A stretch of DNA of 64,000 nucleotides from Aquibium pacificus (GCF_040839445.1 NZ_JBDPGJ010000004.1:496001-560000), one strand, 5' to 3'. Counted from the first letter of the stretch, positions 1-8,619 are shown. Made by a program: numbers and translations. The notes: a model not told the origin generated them from the sequence alone.

Positions 1-1194
1 ATTGCAACGCTGACGGTCGCGACGGCGCTTGCCGCTGCCGGCTGGTCGACGGCCTACACGCAGGAGGATCCGGTCAAGATCGCGCTGGTGCACGGCCTGT
101 CGGGCTCGCCGCTCGAGGCCTATTCCAAGCAGACCACCAACGGCTTCAACCTCGGTCTCGAATACGCCACCAAGGGCACGATGGAGATCAAGGGCCGCAA
201 GATCGAGGTGATCGAGAAGGATACCCAGTTCAAGCCCGACGTCGCCCGCTCCGTGCTCGCCGAAGCCTATGGCGACGACGAGGCGCTGATCGCGGTCGGC
301 GGCACCTCCTCGGGCGTCACCACGGCCATGCTGCCGATCGCCCAGGAATACGAGAAGATCCTGCTGGTCGAGCCGGCGGTGGCGGATTCGCTGACGGGTC
401 CGGACTCCAACCGCTACGTCTTCAAGACCTCGCGCAACTCCTCGATGGACACGCAGGCACAGGCGCTGGCGCTCAACCCCGACGACAAGCTCTTCGTGGC
501 GACGCTGGCGCAGGATTACGCCTTCGGCCGCGACGGCATCGCCTCCTTCAAGCGCGCGCTCGAAGGCACGGGCGCGAACCTGGTGGCGGAAGAATACGTG
601 CCGCAGCAGACCACCGACTTTACCGCGACGATCGAGCGTCTCTTCAACGCTCTGAAGGACAAGGAAGGCCGCAAGGTCATCTATATCTACGTCGCGGGTA
701 TCGACGCATTGACTCCGCTCGTCTCCGCCGACCCGGCCCGCTACGGCATCGAACTGTCGACCGGTGGGAACATCCTGCCCGCCATGGCCGCCTACAAGAA
801 GGTGCCGGGCATGGAAGGCTCGATCTACTACTACTACGAGGCGCCGAAGAACGAGATCAACGACTGGCTGGTGAAGGCCCACCAGGAGAAGTTCGGCTCG
901 CCGCCCGACTTCTTCACCGCCGGCGGCATGGCCGCGGCACTCGCCATCGTGAAGGCGCTGGAGACCGCCGACGACTGGGAGACCGAGACGCTGATCAATA
1001 CCATGGAAGGCATGAGCTGGGAGACGCCGAAGGGCACCATGACCTTCCGTCCGGAGGATCATCAGGCGCTGCAGTCCATGTACCACTTCAAGATCAAGGT
1101 CGACGACAACGTCGCCTGGGCCATCCCGGAACTCGTCCGCGAGATCAAGCCGGAGGAGATGGACATTCCGATCGGGCGTAACAACCAGGAATAG
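1..1194 (+). CDS. ABC transporter substrate-binding protein, branched-chain amino acid type (5' partial)
   Basis: Periplasmic solute-binding protein that would deliver its ligand to the ABC importer encoded just downstream. The reading frame is open from base 1 to the stop at 1192-1194, so the start lies outside the window. The first codons read as the end of a signal peptide (TVATALAAAGWSTAYTQ), followed by the Leu/Ile/Val-binding type fold: KIALVHGLSGSP near the N-terminus and a VGGTSSGVTTAM ligand-side loop. The ligand cannot be told from sequence. The order with livG-, livF-, livH- and livM-type genes supports one uptake system. Confidence 0.9.
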   Translation: MATLTVATALAAAGWSTAYTQEDPVKIALVHGLSGSPLEAYSKQTTNGFNLGLEYATKGTMEIKGRKIEVIEKDTQFKPDVARSVLAEAYGDDEALIAVGGTSSGVTTAMLPIAQEYEKILLVEPAVADSLTGPDSNRYVFKTSRNSSMDTQAQALALNPDDKLFVATLAQDYAFGRDGIASFKRALEGTGANLVAEEYVPQQTTDFTATIERLFNALKDKEGRKVIYIYVAGIDALTPLVSADPARYGIELSTGGNILPAMAAYKKVPGMEGSIYYYYEAPKNEINDWLVKAHQEKFGSPPDFFTAGGMAAALAIVKALETADDWETETLINTMEGMSWETPKGTMTFRPEDHQALQSMYHFKIKVDDNVAWAIPELVREIKPEEMDIPIGRNNQE

Positions 1195-1206
1195 CGCGGC
1201 ACCGAT

Positions 1207-1231
1207 CCTCCCGGCGCCTCGCGCCGGGAGG
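1207..1231 (+). terminator. Perfect stem-loop after the binding-protein gene
   Basis: An 11-bp perfect GC stem (CCTCCCGGCGC / GCGCCGGGAGG) with a 3-nt loop lies 12 nt after the stop of the binding-protein gene. No T-run follows. It therefore looks more like a transcript-stabilising or attenuating hairpin than a strong intrinsic terminator, as is common after binding-protein genes in ABC operons. The role is inferred. Confidence 0.5.
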
Positions 1232-1234
1232 CAT

Positions 1235-1378
1235 CACCCCCTCACCGTCACGCTGCGCGTGCCACCTCTCCCCCTGCCCGGGGGAGAGGAACCGGAAGAA
1301 CGCCGGCGCCCATGCAGCCCCTTCCTCTCCCCCGGAAAGGGGGAGAGGTGGCACGCGCAGCGTGACGGTGAGGGGGTG
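1235..1378. repeat. Long inverted repeat with 40-bp perfect arms
   Basis: The arm at 1235-1274 is the exact reverse complement of the arm at 1339-1378 (40 bp, no mismatch), starting with CACCCCCTCACCGTC. Each arm continues into its own smaller hairpin of the CCTCTCCCCC...GGGGGAGAGG kind (about 1265-1289 and 1324-1348). It fills the gap between the binding-protein gene and the first ATPase gene. A variant of the same family is at 4192-4329. This is a dispersed Rhizobiales-type palindromic element. Confidence 0.9.
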
Positions 1379-1419
1379 CCTCAACGCAGAACAATGCAGA
1401 TCCCTTGCCCGACGATCCC

Positions 1420-2190
1420 ATGACCCCATCGCTGCGCACAGAAAACCTGACGATCCGCTTCGGCGGGCATGTCGCCGTGAACGGGGTGACGTGCGCTTTC
1501 CGGGCGGGGGAGCTGACGGTGATCGTCGGGCCGAACGGGGCCGGCAAGACGACGTGGTTCAACCTCGTCTCCGGCCAGCTGCGGCCGAGCGAGGGCAAGG
1601 TATTCAAGGGCGATCGCGACATTTCGGGCCTCTCGCCGTCGGCACGCGCCAAGGCCGGCATCGGCCGCGCCTTCCAGCTCACCAACCTGTTTCCGAAGCT
1701 CTCCGTGCTGGAGAACGTCCGCCTCGCGGTACAGGCGCGGCGGGGCGTCGGACCGAGGATATTCACCCGCGCGGCGTCGCTGACCGGACTGCGCGACGAG
1801 GCGCAGGCCTATCTCGAAAGCGCGCGGCTCGCCGACGTCGCCGGCTATCCCGCCTCGGCCCTGCCGCACGGCGACCAGCGCAAGCTGGAGGTGGCGATGC
1901 TGATCGCCATGCAGCCCGACGTCTTCATGTTCGACGAGCCGACCGCCGGCATGTCGGTCGATGAGGCGCCGGTGATCCTCGACCTGATCGCCTCGATCAA
2001 GAAGGACAGCTCCAAGACGATCCTGCTGGTGGAGCACAAGATGGACGTGGTGCGCGCGCTCGCCGACCGCATCGTGGTGCTGCACAACGGCGAACTCGTC
2101 GCCGACGGCAAGCCGGACGCGGTCATGGCGCTGCCGCAGGTGCGCGAGATCTATCTCGGCGTCGGCGCCGACGAGGAGGAAGCCGCATGA
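1420..2190 (+). CDS. ABC transporter ATP-binding protein, LivG type
   Basis: One of the two ATPases powering the importer. Walker A GPNGAGKT is at about residues 37-44 and Walker B with FMFDEPTAG at about 170. The ABC signature is degenerate (LPHGDQRKLE in place of LSGGQ), as often seen in LivG-type subunits. An ATG at 1420 was chosen; an in-frame TTG at 1405 is possible, and neither has a clear ribosome-binding site because the repeat element lies directly upstream. The stop overlaps the next start (ATGA at 2187-2190), so the two ATPases are translationally coupled. Confidence 0.9.
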   Translation: MTPSLRTENLTIRFGGHVAVNGVTCAFRAGELTVIVGPNGAGKTTWFNLVSGQLRPSEGKVFKGDRDISGLSPSARAKAGIGRAFQLTNLFPKLSVLENVRLAVQARRGVGPRIFTRAASLTGLRDEAQAYLESARLADVAGYPASALPHGDQRKLEVAMLIAMQPDVFMFDEPTAGMSVDEAPVILDLIASIKKDSSKTILLVEHKMDVVRALADRIVVLHNGELVADGKPDAVMALPQVREIYLGVGADEEEAA

Positions 2191-2909
2191 ACGGCGCGAT
2201 CCTGAGGCTCGACGATGTCCACACCGACATCGCGCAGTACCACATCCTGCACGGCATCTCGATGGACGTGCCGGAAGGCGGCGTGCACGTGCTGCTGGGG
2301 CGCAACGGCGCGGGCAAGACCACGACGCTGCGCACGGTCATGGGCCTGTGGCGGGCGAGGAAGGGTGCGATCGTCTTTCGCCACCACGACATCACGGCAA
2401 TGCCGACCCCCGACATCGCGCGGCTCGGCATTGCCTACGTGCCCGAGAACATGGGCATCTTCGGCGGCCTGACGGTGGAGGAGAACATGCGGCTCGCTTC
2501 CACGAGTGGCCGGTTCGATGACGATCGTCTTGGCCGCGTCTTCGCGCTGTTTCCGGCGATGGAGAAGTTCTGGACCAAGCAGGCCTTCGCGCTGTCGGGC
2601 GGGCAGAAGCAGATGCTGGCGATCTCCCGCGCCATCATCGAGCGGCGAGAGCTGATCCTGATCGACGAGCCGACCAAGGGCCTGGCGCCAGCCATCATCC
2701 GCAACATGATCGCCGCCTTCCGCGAGATCGCACAGGAGACGACCATCCTGCTGGTCGAGCAGAACTTCCTGTTCGCGCGCTCGCTGGGGCGCGGGGTGGC
2801 GGTGATCGACGACGGGCGCATCGTGCACCATGGCGACATGGCGGAACTGGCCGGGGACGAGGCGCTGCAGACGCGGCTGCTCAGCCTTTCGCTGGCCGAG
2901 CATCAGTAG
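2187..2909 (+). CDS. ABC transporter ATP-binding protein, LivF type
   Basis: Second ATPase of the importer, 240 residues, normal for LivF. It has Walker A GRNGAGKTT at about 35-43, the signature LSGGQKQML at about 136, and Walker B LILIDEPTKGLAP directly after it. The ATG overlaps the stop of the LivG-type gene by four bases. It is followed by a repeat element before the permease genes. Expected to pair with the LivG-type subunit at the inner face of the membrane. Confidence 0.93.
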   Translation: MNGAILRLDDVHTDIAQYHILHGISMDVPEGGVHVLLGRNGAGKTTTLRTVMGLWRARKGAIVFRHHDITAMPTPDIARLGIAYVPENMGIFGGLTVEENMRLASTSGRFDDDRLGRVFALFPAMEKFWTKQAFALSGGQKQMLAISRAIIERRELILIDEPTKGLAPAIIRNMIAAFREIAQETTILLVEQNFLFARSLGRGVAVIDDGRIVHHGDMAELAGDEALQTRLLSLSLAEHQ

Positions 2910-2947
2910 GTGGCCTTGGGATGATTCCGGATATCGCGCGCTTCAGT

Positions 2948-3103
2948 ACCCCCCTCTGTCCTGTCGGACATCTCCCCCTCAAGGGGGGAGATTGGCCGGC
3001 ATCGCGATCCTCGCCAATCTCCCATTTTGCAGAACGAGCGCGGAGATCGAAGTTGCTGATCTCCCCCCTTGAGGGGGAGATGTCCGGAAGGGCAGAGGGG
3101 GGT
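2948..3103. repeat. Inverted repeat, 44-bp imperfect arms
   Basis: Arms at 2948-2991 and 3060-3103 are reverse complements with only a few mismatches. Both carry the core GGACATCTCCCCCTCAAGG, and each arm ends in a hairpin tip CCCCCTCAAGGGGGG. This is a second repeat family, distinct from the elements at 1235 and 4192, placed between the LivF-type ATPase and the first permease gene. The hairpin tip resembles the one inserted inside ureF near 46757-46770. Confidence 0.85.
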
Positions 3104-3174
3104 GCCTCGCGCCGGCGCTGGTTCGCCTCGCGCCTTCTACAAGGCCCGGACCGTTGCCATCTCGGAGCCCGCCG

Positions 3175-4161
3175 ATGAACGCAACCTTCGATCGCTTCGG
3201 CGGCGTCTATCTGATCCCGGTCTTCCTCGCGATCCTCGCCTTCGCGATGATCGGATCGCCGTCGACATGGGTGACGCTGACGGCGGCGGGGCTGGCGATG
3301 GGGATGATGATCTTCCTCATGGCGTCGGGCCTGTCGCTGGTCTTCGGGCTGATGGACGTCCTGAACTTCGGCCATTCGGCCTTCGTGACCTTCGGCGCCT
3401 TCATCGCGGCCACCGTGCTGGCGGCGATGGCGTCGTGGCTGAGCGCCGACAGCGCGATCCTGAACATGCTGGCGCTGGCGGCAGCGATCGGGGCCGCGAC
3501 CGCCTTCGGCGCGGTGGCCGGCTGGTTCTTCGAGCGGGTGATCGTGAAGCCGGTCTACAAGGACCATCTGCGCCAGATCCTGATCACCATGGGGGCGCTG
3601 ATCGTGGCCGAGCAGTTGATCCTGGCGATCTGGGGCGGCGTGCCGATCGCGGTGGCGCGGCCGGCCTTCCTGTCGGGGTCGATCATCATCGGCGACGTCG
3701 CCATCGAGACCTACCGCATCTTCGCGCTGCTGCTCGGCCTCGCCGTCTTCGTCGTGCTCTACTACGCGCTGAACCGCACCCGCATCGGCCTCCTGATCCG
3801 GGCGGGGGTGGAAAACCGCGAGATGGTGGAATCGCTCGGCTTCCGCATCGACCGGCTGTTCATCGGCGTGTTCATGGCCGGTTCCGCGCTCGCCGCCATG
3901 GGCGGAGCGATGTGGGCCGGCTACCAGAGCCTGATCACCCCGGCACTGGGGCAGGAACTCCTGATCCTCGTCTTCATCGTGGTGATCATCGGCGGCTTGG
4001 GCTCCATCGAGGGATCGCTGCTCGGCGCGATCCTGGTCGGGCTGCTCACCAACTACGTGGCCTTCCTGTTCCCCAAGCTGTCGCTGGCATCGAACATGCT
4101 CCTGATGATGGTGGTGCTGTTGTGGCGGCCCTACGGGCTGAAGCCGGCGGTGAAGGGATGA
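3175..4161 (+). CDS. Branched-chain amino acid-type ABC permease, LivH type
   Basis: Integral membrane permease of the importer, 328 residues with about eight to nine hydrophobic segments and the BPD_transp_2 fold. It contains the typical loop LIRAGVENREMVESLGFRIDR, which contacts the ATPase, and the final GGLGSIEGSLLGA motif. The ATG at 3175 has GGAG eight bases upstream, so it is preferred over an in-frame TTG at 3154. It follows a repeat element and precedes the LivM-type partner after another one. Confidence 0.92.
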   Translation: MNATFDRFGGVYLIPVFLAILAFAMIGSPSTWVTLTAAGLAMGMMIFLMASGLSLVFGLMDVLNFGHSAFVTFGAFIAATVLAAMASWLSADSAILNMLALAAAIGAATAFGAVAGWFFERVIVKPVYKDHLRQILITMGALIVAEQLILAIWGGVPIAVARPAFLSGSIIIGDVAIETYRIFALLLGLAVFVVLYYALNRTRIGLLIRAGVENREMVESLGFRIDRLFIGVFMAGSALAAMGGAMWAGYQSLITPALGQELLILVFIVVIIGGLGSIEGSLLGAILVGLLTNYVAFLFPKLSLASNMLLMMVVLLWRPYGLKPAVKG

Positions 4162-4191
4162 GGGGGATGGCGTCACATACACTGGCAAGCA

Positions 4192-4329
4192 CCCCCTCAC
4201 CGTCTCGCTTCGCGAGCCACCTCTCCCCCTGCCCGGGGGAGAGGAAGCGCCAACTGCGGACGCCGCGTTTCCTCGGCCCCACGCAGTGGGGGAGAGGTGG
4301 CTCGGGCGAAGCCCGAGACGGTGAGGGGG
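4192..4329. repeat. Inverted repeat between the two permease genes
   Basis: Arms at 4192-4229 and 4288-4329 pair as reverse complements (CCCCCTCACCGTCTCG ... CGAGACGGTGAGGGGG). One arm carries a slightly longer inner palindrome (GGGCTTCGCCC against GCTTCGC). It belongs to the same family as the element at 1235-1378. It separates the LivH-type and LivM-type genes, which are normally nearly contiguous. Confidence 0.85.
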
Positions 4330-4366
4330 CCGAGGTCTCCGCTTGCAGCAGAGGAGAAGATCTTCA

Positions 4367-5467
4367 ATGAGCTTCGCTGCCACCTCCGAGACCCCCGCCC
4401 GCCGCATCCCCGCCGGACGGCTCGCCGTCTACGCCATCGCGCTTGCGATCGGGCTCTGCCTCGCCTTCGCGCCCTTCCTGTTCACTGACGTGCGGGCTCA
4501 GGAAGTCGCCGCCCGCATATGCATCTTTATCGTTCTGGTGGCGAGCTACGATCTGCTCATCGGCTACACGGGCATCGTCTCCTTCGCGCATACCATGTTC
4601 TTCGGGCTCGGCGCCTATGGCACCGCGATGGTTCTGAAGGCCTGGGGGCCGGGGTGGGACGCCATCATCGTCGGCGGCGCGGCGGGCGTGGCGGCGGCCT
4701 TCGTGCTGGCCGTGCTGATCGGGCTCTTGTCGCTCCGGGTTAAGGCGATCTTCTTCGCCATGGTGACGCTGGCGGCGGCCTCTGTGATGCTGGTGCTTGC
4801 CAGCCAGCTTTCGGAGTTCACCGGCGGCGAGGACGGTTTCACATATCAGGTGCCAAAACTCTTCTCGCCGGCCATGAAGCTTTTCGAGGACGCGGACGGC
4901 AAGGTGCTGCGGCTGTTCGGCGTGGCGCTGAACGGCAAGATCGCCGCCTACTACTTCGTTTTCCTGTCCTCGCTCGCGCTGTTCCTCGTCATGCTGCGCA
5001 TCGTCGCCTCGCCCATGGGGACCGTGCTGGAGGCCGTGCGCGAGAACGAGATGCGGGCCGAGGCGATCGGCTACCGGGTCGTGGCCTACCGCACCGCGAT
5101 CTTCTGCATCGCGGCTGTGATCGCCGCGCTTGCCGGCGTCGTGCGGGCCGTGTGGCTCAAATATGTCGGGCCGGACGTGGCGCTCTCCTTCGGCATCATG
5201 ATCGACATCCTGCTGATGGTCGTGATCGGGGGAATGGGCACGATGGTCGGCGCCATCATCGGCGTGGTCGTGATGAGCCTGGCGCAGTTCTACCTGAAGG
5301 ACCTGATGGAGGTGGCCGCCGAGGCAACGTCGGGCATTCCGCTGCTGCCGGACCTGCTCAACCCCGACCGCTGGCTTCTCTGGCTCGGCGTGCTCTTCAT
5401 CCTGCTGGTCTACTTCTTCCCTGCGGGGATCGCCGGAACGTTCATGAAACAGGGAAGCCACCGATGA
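4367..5467 (+). CDS. Branched-chain amino acid-type ABC permease, LivM type
   Basis: Second permease of the importer, 366 residues with about ten hydrophobic segments. Motifs include the GYTGIVSFAHTMFFGLGAY region typical of LivM, the loop AVRENEMRAEAIGY that docks on the ATPase, and GGMGTMVGAIIG near the C-terminus. The ATG at 4367 follows GAGGAG by about ten bases and is preferred to an in-frame TTG at 4343. The stop overlaps the ATG of the alpha/beta hydrolase gene (ATGA at 5464-5467). Confidence 0.92.
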   Translation: MSFAATSETPARRIPAGRLAVYAIALAIGLCLAFAPFLFTDVRAQEVAARICIFIVLVASYDLLIGYTGIVSFAHTMFFGLGAYGTAMVLKAWGPGWDAIIVGGAAGVAAAFVLAVLIGLLSLRVKAIFFAMVTLAAASVMLVLASQLSEFTGGEDGFTYQVPKLFSPAMKLFEDADGKVLRLFGVALNGKIAAYYFVFLSSLALFLVMLRIVASPMGTVLEAVRENEMRAEAIGYRVVAYRTAIFCIAAVIAALAGVVRAVWLKYVGPDVALSFGIMIDILLMVVIGGMGTMVGAIIGVVVMSLAQFYLKDLMEVAAEATSGIPLLPDLLNPDRWLLWLGVLFILLVYFFPAGIAGTFMKQGSHR

Positions 5468-6300
5468 TGCTGCCGCGCTCGACATATGTTCCCGCGGCCG
5501 GCCACGAGATGCACGTGACCGAATGGGGCGATCCGGGCCGGCCGGCGCTGGTGATGTGGCACGGGCTGGCGCGAACGGGCCGCGACTTCGACGAGGCGGC
5601 CGCCGCGCTCTCCGACACCTATTTCGTGATCTGCCCCGACACGCTGGGCCGCGGCCTGTCGAGCTGGTCTCGGCCTGGCGGCATCGACTATTCGTACCGG
5701 ACATTCGGCGACACGGCGATGGCCATCCTCGACCACTATGGCGTCGACAGGCTGCGCTGGGTGGGCACTTCGATGGGCGGTCTGATCGGCGTGACGCTGG
5801 CGGCCGACCGGTTGCGCGACCGCATCAGCCATCTCGTCATCAACGACATCGGGCCGGACATTCCGGAGGAAGGCACTGGACGCATCGCGTCCTACGTCGG
5901 CAATCCTCCGGTCTACGACACGGTGGCGGAACTCGAAGCCTGGCTCAGGAAGAACTACGCGCCGTTCGGTCAGAACACGGACGCCTTCTGGCGCCGCATG
6001 GCCGACACCTCGTCGCGCCGCACCGACGACGGCAAGGTGACAGTCCACTACGATCCGATGATCGTGACGCAGTTCACCCTGCACAAGGGCGATCTCGACG
6101 TGTGGGAGCAGTACGACGCCGTGATCGCGAAGACGCTCCTGCTGCGCGGAAAGGCGTCGGACGTGCTGCCGGAAGTGATCGCCGACGAGATGACGCGGCG
6201 CGGCCCGAAGCCGCGGCTGGTGACGTTTCCCGACTGCGGCCACGCGCCGACTCTGGCGAGCGACGGCGAGATCAGGCTGCTGCGGGAGTTTCTTGGCTGA
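5464..6300 (+). CDS. Alpha/beta hydrolase fold protein
   Basis: Soluble hydrolase of 278 residues. Seen: the oxyanion-loop HGLARTG at about 33-39, the nucleophile elbow GTSMGG with Ser about 103, and a C-terminal CGHAPT holding the likely catalytic His. There is no signal peptide, so it is cytoplasmic. Its ATG overlaps the stop of the LivM-type permease, so it is translationally coupled to the importer. The inference is that it hydrolyses the imported compound or a derivative; esterase, lactonase and C-C hydrolase are all possible. Confidence 0.85.
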   Translation: MMLPRSTYVPAAGHEMHVTEWGDPGRPALVMWHGLARTGRDFDEAAAALSDTYFVICPDTLGRGLSSWSRPGGIDYSYRTFGDTAMAILDHYGVDRLRWVGTSMGGLIGVTLAADRLRDRISHLVINDIGPDIPEEGTGRIASYVGNPPVYDTVAELEAWLRKNYAPFGQNTDAFWRRMADTSSRRTDDGKVTVHYDPMIVTQFTLHKGDLDVWEQYDAVIAKTLLLRGKASDVLPEVIADEMTRRGPKPRLVTFPDCGHAPTLASDGEIRLLREFLG

Positions 6301-6441
6301 AAGGGGATTGTGCGTGGTTCGCCCTTCGGCAAGCTCAGGAGGCTCACCATGAGGGGTCTCGTAGCTACGGCTCGCCTTGATCGGTAGTCGATGTGTACGC
6401 CGGAAGAGGAGCCGGTGAATGGGGACCGGCTCCTCCTCCGC

Positions 6442-6891
6442 TTAGTCCCCCGCCAAATTCTTCTCGATCTCGATCACCGTGTGATTGGTCAGCGTCTTGG
6501 CCACTTCGCCGACGACGCGATCCGCGACTTCCTTGTGCAGCTTCTTGCGCATCTCGCCGAGAACCTGCGGTTGCGCCACCAGCACGATCTTTTCGAAGCG
6601 ACCCTTGTGCGCAAGCTTGTAGAGCCGCTCGGCGATCTCGTCGGCGAAGCGCTCCTTCTCGATCTGGTGCCAGTCCGTGTCGGCGACGGCGCTGCGGTGT
6701 TCCCCGGAGGCGTCGTTGAGGCGTCCCGGCCGGTCCGTACCCTGCTCGCGCGTCGGCGGATTGGCGTGATGCTCCTCGCGGATGACCTGCAGATGGGGAT
6801 AAACGTCGTCCCCCTCGTTGCGGAGGAAGAGAGCCTTCTCGCCGTCGGCGACCAGGACCCAGGTATCGTGCTCGAGCTTCATGGCTGACAT
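6442..6891 (-). CDS. Host-attachment family protein (Host_attach/PF10116-like)
   Basis: Small cytosolic protein (149 residues) of the family named after an Agrobacterium protein needed for attachment to host cells. It opens with the family hallmark KLEHDTWVLVADGEKA, and its C-terminal half has IVLVAQPQVLGEMR. The biochemical role is unknown; the fold relates to eRF1-like/baeRF proteins. The ATG at 6891 has GGAG six bases upstream; MKLEH at 6882 is the alternative. A perfect EcfG-type promoter lies upstream at 6988-7012, which predicts general-stress control. It is convergent with the alpha/beta hydrolase gene. Confidence 0.85.
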   Translation of the reverse strand: MSAMKLEHDTWVLVADGEKALFLRNEGDDVYPHLQVIREEHHANPPTREQGTDRPGRLNDASGEHRSAVADTDWHQIEKERFADEIAERLYKLAHKGRFEKIVLVAQPQVLGEMRKKLHKEVADRVVGEVAKTLTNHTVIEIEKNLAGD

Positions 6892-6987
6892 TCCAAACTC
6901 CATTGCTTGTCGCGGATAGGCTGTCCTCGTGCCGCCCGCCATGATCAGGATCAAGTGCGTGCGGGGCGCTCGTCCGCTCTCCTGCGA

Positions 6988-7012
6988 AACGTCTCGTTCG
7001 AACGCCTGTTCC
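6988..7012 (-). promoter_or_regulatory. EcfG-type general stress promoter of the host-attachment gene
   Basis: On the minus strand GGAAC (7008-7012) and CGTT (6988-6991) are separated by exactly 16 bases. This matches the alphaproteobacterial EcfG sigma consensus GGAAC-N16/17-CGTT with no mismatch. It points at the host-attachment gene, with a leader of about 90 nt. Confidence 0.7.
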
Positions 7013-7172
7013 CGCCAGGGCGGTACTGCCGTCTCCCCACCGGAATGATTTTGCGCTCCGCCGGGTCCGGGCGGAAAACCGATTGCAGGCGGGTCTCGGC
7101 GGCAGGACGCCGTGTCTTCAGAAAAGTGGCGACCAGGCGGAGAATTGCACGAAATCTCAGGAAGGGTGTCCC

Positions 7173-8600
7173 ATGGTCACCACGAACGCCAAACTCAACG
7201 CCTTCCCCGTCTTCATGCGGGTCAAGAACCGGAGCGTCGTCATCGTCGGCTCGGGCGAGGAAGCTCTGGCGAAGGCGCGCCTGATCGGGCAGTCGAGCGC
7301 GACGCTGCGCATCGTCGCGCATGAAGCGGACGCATCGCTGCGCGACTGGGCCGCCCGGAACAGCGCGGAGCTCATCGGGCAGGACTATCGCGCCGACCTG
7401 CTCGACGGCGCATGCCTGGTCTTCGCCGCCACTGGCGACGAGGAGCGCGATGCCAGTATCGTTGCGGATGCACGGGCACGGGGCATCCCCGTCAATGCCG
7501 TCGACCGGCCGCACATGTGCGACTTCTTCACGCCCGCGCTGGTGAACCGCGCGCCGGTGGCGGTGGCGATCGGGACCGAGGGCGCCGGGCCCGTGCTGGC
7601 GCAGATGATCCGTGCCAGGATCGACCGGATGCTGTCGCCGGCGCTTGGACCGCTGGCGAGCCTAGCCGCCGGACTGCGCTACAGGGTCGAGCGGCTGGTG
7701 CCGCGGGGCAGTGCGCGGCGTGCCTTCTGGACCGACTTCTTCGAGGGCGCGCCGGCGCGTCACATGGAGGTCGGACACATCTCCGAGGCGCGGGAGGCGG
7801 CGGCCCAACTGATGCAGCGGCGCACGGAAGCGCGCGGGCATGTCGCCCTGATTGGCGCCGGACCCGGCGCCGAGGACCTGCTGACGCTGCGCGCACAACG
7901 CCTGCTCATGCAGGCCGACGTGATCCTGTTCGACGCGCTCGTGCCCGAGGCGGTGGTCGCCATGGGGCGCCGCGATGCCGAGCGCCTGGCGGTGGGCAAG
8001 CGCAAGGGATGCCATTCGAAGTCGCAGGCCGAGATCAACGAACTGATCGTGTCGCTCGGGCGCGAGGGCAAGCGCGTGGTGCGCCTGAAGTCGGGCGATC
8101 CGCTGGTCTTCGGGCGCGCCGGCGAAGAGATGGCCGCGTTGCGCGAGGCCGGCATTTCCTACGAGGTGGTGCCGGGCGTGACCGCGGCCTTCGCCGCGGC
8201 GGCCGATTTCGAGCTGCCGCTGACCCTGCGGGGCGTCGCCTCCTCCATGGTCTTCACGACCGGGCACGACCTGAAGGGCGATACCCTGCCGGACTGGGGC
8301 AAGCTCGCGATCGCGGGCGCAACCGTGGCGGTCTATATGGGCCGCTCGATCGCGGCCCAGGTCGCGTCGCGGCTGATCGAGGCTGGGCTGTCGCCGGATA
8401 CGGCGGTAGCCGTGGTCGAGAATGCCAGCCTGCCGCACAGGCGGCTGTTCCACGGGACGCTCGCCGACCTGCCGTCGCTCGAGGAGCGCACGGAGCTGGA
8501 TGGGCCGGTGATGACCATCATCGGCGACGCGGTTGCGGGCGCCAACTTCGAAAACTCCACCCCGATCGCCGCGCATCGCCTTGTGCGCGTCGCGGCGTGA
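7173..8600 (+). CDS. cysG: Siroheme synthase CysG (trifunctional)
   Basis: Makes siroheme, the cofactor of the sulfite reductase encoded downstream. The N-terminal domain (about 1-200) is the NAD-dependent precorrin-2 dehydrogenase/ferrochelatase, with IVGSGEEA nucleotide-binding loop and the VDRP segment holding the expected catalytic Asp. The C-terminal domain (about 213-460) is the SAM-dependent uroporphyrinogen III methyltransferase, with LIGAGPGAEDLLTLRA, VRLKSGDPLVFGR and VPGVTAAFAAAA. The ATG at 7173 follows AGGAAGGG. The GGTSPVL phosphorylation loop of enterobacterial CysG is EGAGPVL here. First gene of the sulfate-assimilation operon. Confidence 0.95.
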   Translation: MVTTNAKLNAFPVFMRVKNRSVVIVGSGEEALAKARLIGQSSATLRIVAHEADASLRDWAARNSAELIGQDYRADLLDGACLVFAATGDEERDASIVADARARGIPVNAVDRPHMCDFFTPALVNRAPVAVAIGTEGAGPVLAQMIRARIDRMLSPALGPLASLAAGLRYRVERLVPRGSARRAFWTDFFEGAPARHMEVGHISEAREAAAQLMQRRTEARGHVALIGAGPGAEDLLTLRAQRLLMQADVILFDALVPEAVVAMGRRDAERLAVGKRKGCHSKSQAEINELIVSLGREGKRVVRLKSGDPLVFGRAGEEMAALREAGISYEVVPGVTAAFAAAADFELPLTLRGVASSMVFTTGHDLKGDTLPDWGKLAIAGATVAVYMGRSIAAQVASRLIEAGLSPDTAVAVVENASLPHRRLFHGTLADLPSLEERTELDGPVMTIIGDAVAGANFENSTPIAAHRLVRVAA

Positions 8601-8619
8601 ACGAAGAGAGGGCGAAGCC

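Noticed and set aside
2881..4407. A 508-residue minus-strand open frame
   Set aside because: It lies opposite the LivH-type permease and repeat elements; its composition (His/Arg/Gln-rich) is that of a GC-rich shadow frame, while the plus-strand frame has clear permease motifs.
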